This document shows positions 42,710 to 46,895 of a stretch of DNA of 46,895 nucleotides, one piece after another (within the stretch, counting starts at the first letter, position 1; each line of letters opens with the position of its first letter). The DNA lies in assembly GCF_030682515.1 (NCBI RefSeq), contig NZ_JAUXOD010000043.1:1-46895 (forward strand), in the 5' to 3' direction. The notes below the pieces were generated by a model that worked only from the letters and a program-made list of their open reading frames with translations, had not been told where the DNA came from and did not search any database. The position numbers and the translations under genes were made by a program. This DNA is from Hoeflea sp. Lineage in GTDB: Bacteria; Pseudomonadota; Alphaproteobacteria; Rhizobiales; Rhizobiaceae.

Positions 42710-43374
42710 TCGCCCAGTTCCCGCGCCACGACACGCGCCGGGCCACCATAGCAGCCTGCGTACTTGATTGGCAGTGCCATCACGTAGGTCGTGCGCCCGG
42801 CGACCTTCTTCAGGTGCGCGAGATTTTCGATGATGAGGCAGTCGTTGCCGAGTAGGGTGAAGTGCAGGGGCGATCCCTTGCGGTGTCCGCTAGCCAGGCC
42901 CGCATCGGGACCAGGAGTGTCCATGCCGAGCAGCTTGACGCCTTTCTCGATCAGATACTCGCCGGCTTCCGGAGTGAAGAACGGGTATTTCGTGGCGTAA
43001 TCGGCGGTGCCCCACATAGTGTCCGCGCCGGTGCGGACAAAGAACATGTCGGCCTTCGTGAACTGGTCCTCGTAGGGTTGAAGATCCTTCACGTCGATGG
43101 CTGTCAGAGGGGGAAGATCGAGGTCGGCGGTGAAACAGGTGCCGATCCAACGCTCGACCGGCACCATTTCGATCGAGGCGCCGTCGGGGTGATAGTGACC
43201 CGGGGCATCGACATGGGTTCCGCAATGCAGGTTCTGGTGGATGAAGTTCTGATTGCCCCCGGTGTTGGCCATGTGGAAACTTTCCACGTTAAAGTCTTGC
43301 TGGCGCTCGTTGGGCCAGAGGGGAACAGGCATGCCCGGTTCGAAATCCCAGCTGAGATCAATCCATTTACTCAT
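42706..43374 (-). CDS. Cyclase-family (kynurenine formamidase-like) metal-dependent hydrolase
   Basis: A 222-residue protein with the metal-binding signature HCGTHVDAPGHYH near residues 51-63 and the later PLHFTLLGNDCLIIENL, typical of the cyclase/arylformamidase superfamily. Members hydrolyse amides, lactones or cyclic compounds (formylkynurenine, isatin). The start at 43374 has AAGGAG upstream. It heads a run of three overlapping genes with the SAF and UxaA subunits. It could open a lactone or cyclic intermediate produced by the enolase-superfamily enzyme encoded upstream. Confidence 0.88.
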   Translation of the reverse strand: MSKWIDLSWDFEPGMPVPLWPNERQQDFNVESFHMANTGGNQNFIHQNLHCGTHVDAPGHYHPDGASIEMVPVERWIGTCFTADLDLPPLTAIDVKDLQPYEDQFTKADMFFVRTGADTMWGTADYATKYPFFTPEAGEYLIEKGVKLLGMDTPGPDAGLASGHRKGSPLHFTLLGNDCLIIENLAHLKKVAGRTTYVMALPIKYAGCYGGPARVVARELGE

Positions 43375-43530
43375 TGCTATTGCTCCTTGTTTCAACGCGA
43401 TTTTCGTCTGCCGCCGTGACGCGATAGCGTCCCTTCGTGGAGATGTTTTATAGAATCGGGACGCTGACGCCTGCGAATACTTTTATCGGATCGACCGCAT
43501 AAGCGACTGCGATGGGTGACCGATGACGGG

Positions 43531-44679
43531 TCACCGGACCCGGTAGCGTTCGACCCGCGTTTCATCCACCACGACACCGTTGCCGACCCCGCGCACGCAG
43601 GCAAACGTGCCGTCCGCCATGGCAAGTGGCGTGCGGACTAAATCCTCGGCCAAGTATAGGTGCGTCAGGTTCAGACCCCAGTCCACATTGGGGGCGGCGC
43701 AGGCGACGGCGAGCGTGCTGGCGGCCGAAATGCTGCTCTCAGCAATCTTTCCCGCCACCGTTATCGACAGGCCGAGCGCCTCACAAAGCGCGGCGACGCG
43801 CATCGCCGCGCGCGGACCGCCCACCTTAAGCAGCTTCAGATTGATGCCGTTCATCGCGCGCATGTGGTCGTGCGCCAGCACGTCAGGCGCCCCGGCGATC
43901 CCCTCGTCCGCGCAGATCGGCACGTTGCCGACAGCCATTAGAGCCTGCATCCCGCGAAGATCCTCGGCGCGAACGGGCTGTTCTAGGAAAAGAAGATCTG
44001 CTTCTCCAACCTGGCGGACGAATTTCTGTGCACAGGCCAGGTCGAATCCCATGTTAGCGTCGGCGCACAGAACGGCCGTCTCGCCCAGTTCGCAGCGAAC
44101 CCGCAGCGCGGTCTCGATTTCCTCGGCCAGCGGCTTTACCCCGACCTTCAGCTTGAAGAAGCGAAAGCCTTCATCGCGCTTCTGGGCGGCTTCGGCGAGG
44201 TCGGCATCGACCGACGGGTTCCCGAGGAGCCACATCGGCATGACGCTGTCGCGCATGGCACCGCCAAGAAGGTCCACGACCGACGCACCAGCGCGCCGGC
44301 CCACGAGGTCCAGAAGGGCCATGTCGATGGCCGACTTCGCGCCGCCATTGCCGTGCATGGCGTGCAGGCAGCGCTGTGCAAGCGCGGCGTGATGGCGCAG
44401 CTCCTGTTCGACCAAGAGGGGCGCGAGGTGCTCGACGGCCGCCACGATTCCAGCGCTCAGTTCGCCGCTCATGGTCGGGGCCGATGTCGTCTCGCCCCAT
44501 CCAATGGTTCCGTCGGACGCTTCGATGCGCACAAGGACGTTCTGTGCCGTCTCGATTCGCACGCCGGCCATCAACATCGGCTTCATCAAGGGAAGCGCGA
44601 CAGGGATGGCGTCAATCCTGCGGATGGTGGTCGTTATCGCCGATGCAACGTCCTGTCTTGCCTCGCCGCTGATCGTCAT
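43531..44679 (-). CDS. Enolase-superfamily enzyme, muconate-lactonising/mandelate-racemase type
   Basis: A 382-residue protein. The capping domain is followed by the barrel with the KxK acid/base motif in FFKLKVGV (about residue 175), metal ligands in CADANMGFD (205), LEQPV (231) and ADEGI (255), and the opposing lysine in INLKLLKVGG (281). The K-K arrangement is that of the muconate-lactonising subgroup (cycloisomerases, dipeptide epimerases, racemases). The start at 44679 is chosen because AGGA lies upstream; an in-frame ATG at 44706 is the alternative. It lies 51 bp after the oxidoreductase gene in the same operon. Confidence 0.88.
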   Translation of the reverse strand: MTISGEARQDVASAITTTIRRIDAIPVALPLMKPMLMAGVRIETAQNVLVRIEASDGTIGWGETTSAPTMSGELSAGIVAAVEHLAPLLVEQELRHHAALAQRCLHAMHGNGGAKSAIDMALLDLVGRRAGASVVDLLGGAMRDSVMPMWLLGNPSVDADLAEAAQKRDEGFRFFKLKVGVKPLAEEIETALRVRCELGETAVLCADANMGFDLACAQKFVRQVGEADLLFLEQPVRAEDLRGMQALMAVGNVPICADEGIAGAPDVLAHDHMRAMNGINLKLLKVGGPRAAMRVAALCEALGLSITVAGKIAESSISAASTLAVACAAPNVDWGLNLTHLYLAEDLVRTPLAMADGTFACVRGVGNGVVVDETRVERYRVR

Positions 44680-44730
44680 TCTGGGTCCTATCGTCTCTTG
44701 GGGCATGAAGAAGTCCGAACCGCGATCGAC

Positions 44731-45636
44731 CTAGGCCGAGCCGGTCCTGCGTCGCTTAATCTCTTCCAGAATCGCGGCATTGTCCCATTCGCCTTCACCG
44801 GCGCGGATGCAGCCTTCCATCATGTCGATATAGGTCTCGGCGAAGGGCAGCCTCTGGCCCGCCGCCTCGCCATAGTCGCGCATTATGGTAAAATCCTTCA
44901 GCGTTTGCGATACCTTGCTCAGCGGCAAATAGTCCCGCTCGACCATTTTCGGTCCCTTGACATCCATCACCTGGGAATAGGCGGCCGAATTGCGGGCGAC
45001 GTCTAGGAAGGCGCGGGGATCGATCCCGAGCTTTTCGGCAAAGACGATACCTTCTGCTATGGCCGCGCGGTTCAGTCCCAACACCAGATTGACTGCCAAC
45101 TTGGCTTTCCCGCCCGATCCGATCGAGCCAAGGGTGAAGCGTCGCGGACAGATCGCGGCAAGGACATTCTCGGCGCGGTCGATATCGGCCTCGCGGCCGC
45201 CGATCAGCCCGACACCCTCGCCCCGTGCGATCTGCGTGCTGGTGCCCGAGATCGGCATTTCCACGAAGACGGCGCTATCGGCGATACGCGCGTCGAGCGC
45301 GACCATGCGATCGGGTTCGCAGGTGCTCGTGTTGACGATAATCCGGGGCAGCCCTTCGGGCGGCGCCACGGACAGCAATCCATTTTCGGCCTCGACCACC
45401 TGTTCGACCTGATCTGAATTAAAGACCGCCAGCACGACGATGCCGCAAGCCCGCGCCACGTCGGCCACCGAGTCAACCGGACGGCCTCCGAGATCGCGCA
45501 GCGCATCCCGAGACGCCTGGCTTGGCGCGTAGCCGACAACTTCGAAGCCTGCCTTCTGCAAGAGCGGAACCACGGCCCTGCCCACCAGCCCGATACCCAA
45601 TAGTCCGACGGTCCTTGAATGGTCTGCCATTTTCAT
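44731..45636 (-). CDS. 3-hydroxyisobutyrate-dehydrogenase-family oxidoreductase
   Basis: A 301-residue beta-hydroxyacid dehydrogenase. The Rossmann motif GIGLVG lies near residue 15. A SGTSTQIARGEG segment corresponds to the substrate-binding SGG region, and the catalytic lysine lies in IGSGGKAKLAVNL. Members oxidise or reduce 3-hydroxyacids, tartronate semialdehyde or L-threonate. AGGAAA precedes the ATG at 45636. It is the first enzyme gene after the LysR regulator. Confidence 0.9.
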   Translation of the reverse strand: MKMADHSRTVGLLGIGLVGRAVVPLLQKAGFEVVGYAPSQASRDALRDLGGRPVDSVADVARACGIVVLAVFNSDQVEQVVEAENGLLSVAPPEGLPRIIVNTSTCEPDRMVALDARIADSAVFVEMPISGTSTQIARGEGVGLIGGREADIDRAENVLAAICPRRFTLGSIGSGGKAKLAVNLVLGLNRAAIAEGIVFAEKLGIDPRAFLDVARNSAAYSQVMDVKGPKMVERDYLPLSKVSQTLKDFTIMRDYGEAAGQRLPFAETYIDMMEGCIRAGEGEWDNAAILEEIKRRRTGSA

Positions 45637-45713
45637 CCGTTTCCTGTTAACCGACGAAGCCTATCGGCCGGCCGGCATCGCGTCCAATACACAGATTTAG
45701 GCGTCCCGATCGA

Positions 45714-46625
45714 TCAGCCCGATTCATGCGACGAGGGCGGTTCCGAGAAACTCGTCCTGAGTTCGTCGAACAGACGGCGCGCGCCGCTTGCTAGCTGCGC
45801 GCCCTTGTTCGTCAGGAGACCTGCCGAAAGCCGCACGTCGGCATTGAGGATGCGGCTGATGCGTAGGCGTGGCCTGTTGACCACCGCGCTGCGAGGCGCC
45901 ACCGTGGCAGCGTGACCGGCTTCGACGAAGCTCAGACGTGCCGCCGTATCGTCGATCCCTAGGCTCACCCGCGGCGAGATCTTCTGCTTCGCACAGGCTG
46001 TGTCGAACAGCCGCCTGATGTTGCCGACCCGCCCCGGAAGCGCCAGCGGGAATGGCTCCAACTGCTGCAGTGTCACCGCCGGAAGCTCGCCGAGAGGATG
46101 GTTTTCGCCCGAGACCACGACCAATTCGTCGTCGAAGAGAATGGTCATCTCGATCTCGCGCGACTCCGCCGGCAGCCAGGCCAGGGCAAGGTCCATGGAC
46201 CCGTCTAGGATGGCGATCTCCAGTTCGTCCTGGCTGCCCATGCGCAGCATCAAATCGACCCCGCCATGCGTCGAAGCGAAGGCGGGGATGCATTTCTCCA
46301 TCACGCGGCCGACGAAGATGTTGTTGAGCCCAAGCGTCACGGTCCCGCACAACAAACCGTTGAGGGCTGCGATCTCCTCCTTGCCGCGCTCCACGGCACG
46401 GAGCGCCTCGTGGGCATAGGCAAGAAACCGTTCGCCTGCCTGCGTCAGTCGAACGTGACGGAACTGGCCGCCGGTACGGTCGAACAATGGCGAACCGACC
46501 TCGCGCTCCAGTTGCTGGATGTGCAGTGAAAGGGTCGGCTGCGACGCTCCCAGCGTGTTGGCGGCCCGCGTGAAATGCAGCAGTTCGGCGGCCCGTACGA
46601 AATATCTCAGGTGTCTCAGCTCCAT
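45714..46625 (-). CDS. LysR-family regulator of the catabolic cluster
   Basis: A 303-residue LysR regulator. The N-terminal winged helix begins MELRHLRYFVRAAELLHFTR, followed by LGASQPTLSLHIQQLE and DRTGGQFRHVRLTQAGERFL; the effector-binding domain shows the usual SMDLALAW and DDELVVVSGENHPLGE segments. The start at 46625 matches the family opening. Unusually for LysR it has the same direction as, and lies only 77 bp ahead of, the enzyme genes, so it may be co-transcribed with them. The inducer is probably a pathway intermediate. Confidence 0.92.
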   Translation of the reverse strand: MELRHLRYFVRAAELLHFTRAANTLGASQPTLSLHIQQLEREVGSPLFDRTGGQFRHVRLTQAGERFLAYAHEALRAVERGKEEIAALNGLLCGTVTLGLNNIFVGRVMEKCIPAFASTHGGVDLMLRMGSQDELEIAILDGSMDLALAWLPAESREIEMTILFDDELVVVSGENHPLGELPAVTLQQLEPFPLALPGRVGNIRRLFDTACAKQKISPRVSLGIDDTAARLSFVEAGHAATVAPRSAVVNRPRLRISRILNADVRLSAGLLTNKGAQLASGARRLFDELRTSFSEPPSSHESG

Positions 46626-46794
46626 ACGGGCTCTCAATCTATGACCACAGAGGTTACGATATTGCGGCTGCCGGGAAGCATTGTCAATCAAACGGCAGGA
46701 CGGGACTTTCCGCGCCGGGTGCGGGCGTCTGATGCCACCCGCTGAGGCATAAGCCCCATGTATTGGGCCGCCAAAAATTTCAAATTGGACAGTC

Positions 46795-46814
46795 TTTTAG
46801 AGTCCGACTCAAAA
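46795..46814. repeat. Inverted repeat near an IS end
   Basis: TTTTAGAGTC-C-GACTCAAAA: an 11-nt palindrome (GAGTC-C-GACTC) flanked by T4 and A4. It lies 17 bp past the stop of the probable transposase tail and could be the IS terminal repeat or its terminator. Confidence 0.4.
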
Positions 46815-46830
46815 CTAATACGCATTGATT

Positions 46831-46895
46831 TCAAGCCCTTGCGATGAGCCTTGCGGTGCGTCGGATGGAGGCGATGAGCAACCATGCGTCGGAGG
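46831..46895 (-). pseudogene. Probable IS5-family transposase C-terminal end (partial at window edge)
   Basis: Read on the minus strand from the window edge, the frame ends SDAWLLIASIRRTARLIARA and then stop at 46831-46833. This resembles the helical C-terminus of IS5-type transposases (AWxxIAxIRRxxRRLAR). Only about 20 codons lie in the window, so the family call is tentative, and the gene may be complete beyond the edge. Confidence 0.35.

Noticed and set aside
1-46895. CRISPR arrays, tRNA or rRNA genes, replication origin
   Set aside because: No regularly spaced repeats, no cloverleaf-like segments and no replication initiator gene were seen.

Overview
The window looks like accessory DNA of an alphaproteobacterium, most likely a rhizobial (Hyphomicrobiales) plasmid or chromid. 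The basis is high GC, the block of plasmid-type genes at 1-18.2 kb (DUF736, ArdC-like antirestriction protein, DUF7007, ParB-like protein, giant methylase-helicase, DUF3085, DUF1419, Toprim primase-like protein), a copper nitrite reductase relic, and rhizobial-type IS remnants. No replication origin, repABC, tRNA, rRNA or CRISPR array was seen.

Layout. (1) 1-18.2 kb: plasmid backbone or transfer-associated genes, nearly all on the minus strand. A 348-bp direct repeat (start of a DUF736 gene plus its leader) brackets a Fic/HTH gene and a second DUF736 gene. An IS110-family element of the IS1111 type at about 5657-7163 splits one DUF7007 gene; removing it would restore an in-frame 298-codon gene. 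A ParDE module sits next to the methylase-helicase. (2) 18.8-21.6 kb: a two-gene cyclic-di-GMP operon, PAS-PAS-GGDEF-EAL followed by a PilZ receptor. (3) 22-25.4 kb: the most unusual region. A complete module (Phd antitoxin, PIN toxin, tyrosine integrase, all with overlapping stop/start codons) is followed upstream by a second TA pair coupled to a truncated integrase start, and then by a third integrase start. They appear to be stacked toxin-antitoxin-integrase modules of decreasing integrity. (4) 25.4-32.8 kb: a mobile-element graveyard (IS5, IS630, IS110, Tn3-family remnants) around a nirK relic, one unknown gene and a PAS-PAS HisKA_2 histidine kinase. (5) 32.8-35.8 kb: gntR-tauE/safE-DUF1634 operon with an operator at its promoter, and a ParE-type TA pair with a terminator overlapping the toxin stop codon. 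(6) 35.8-39.8 kb: a Tn3-family transposon with 36-bp inverted repeats, a divergent resolvase and a frameshifted transposase. (7) 40.2-46.6 kb: a minus-strand catabolic cluster (LysR, 3-hydroxyisobutyrate-dehydrogenase-like oxidoreductase, muconate-lactonising-like enolase, cyclase-family hydrolase, SAF plus UxaA lyase subunits, FAH-family hydrolase). Its substrate cannot be read from sequence; the set suits a carboxylic or sugar-acid pathway. The window ends in the tail of another IS.

How the parts fit. Regions 1-2 look like resident replicon genes. Regions 3-6 are layers of insertions and decay, with relics of at least three IS110-type elements and two Tn3-type elements. Region 7 is an intact metabolic cargo operon with its own regulator.
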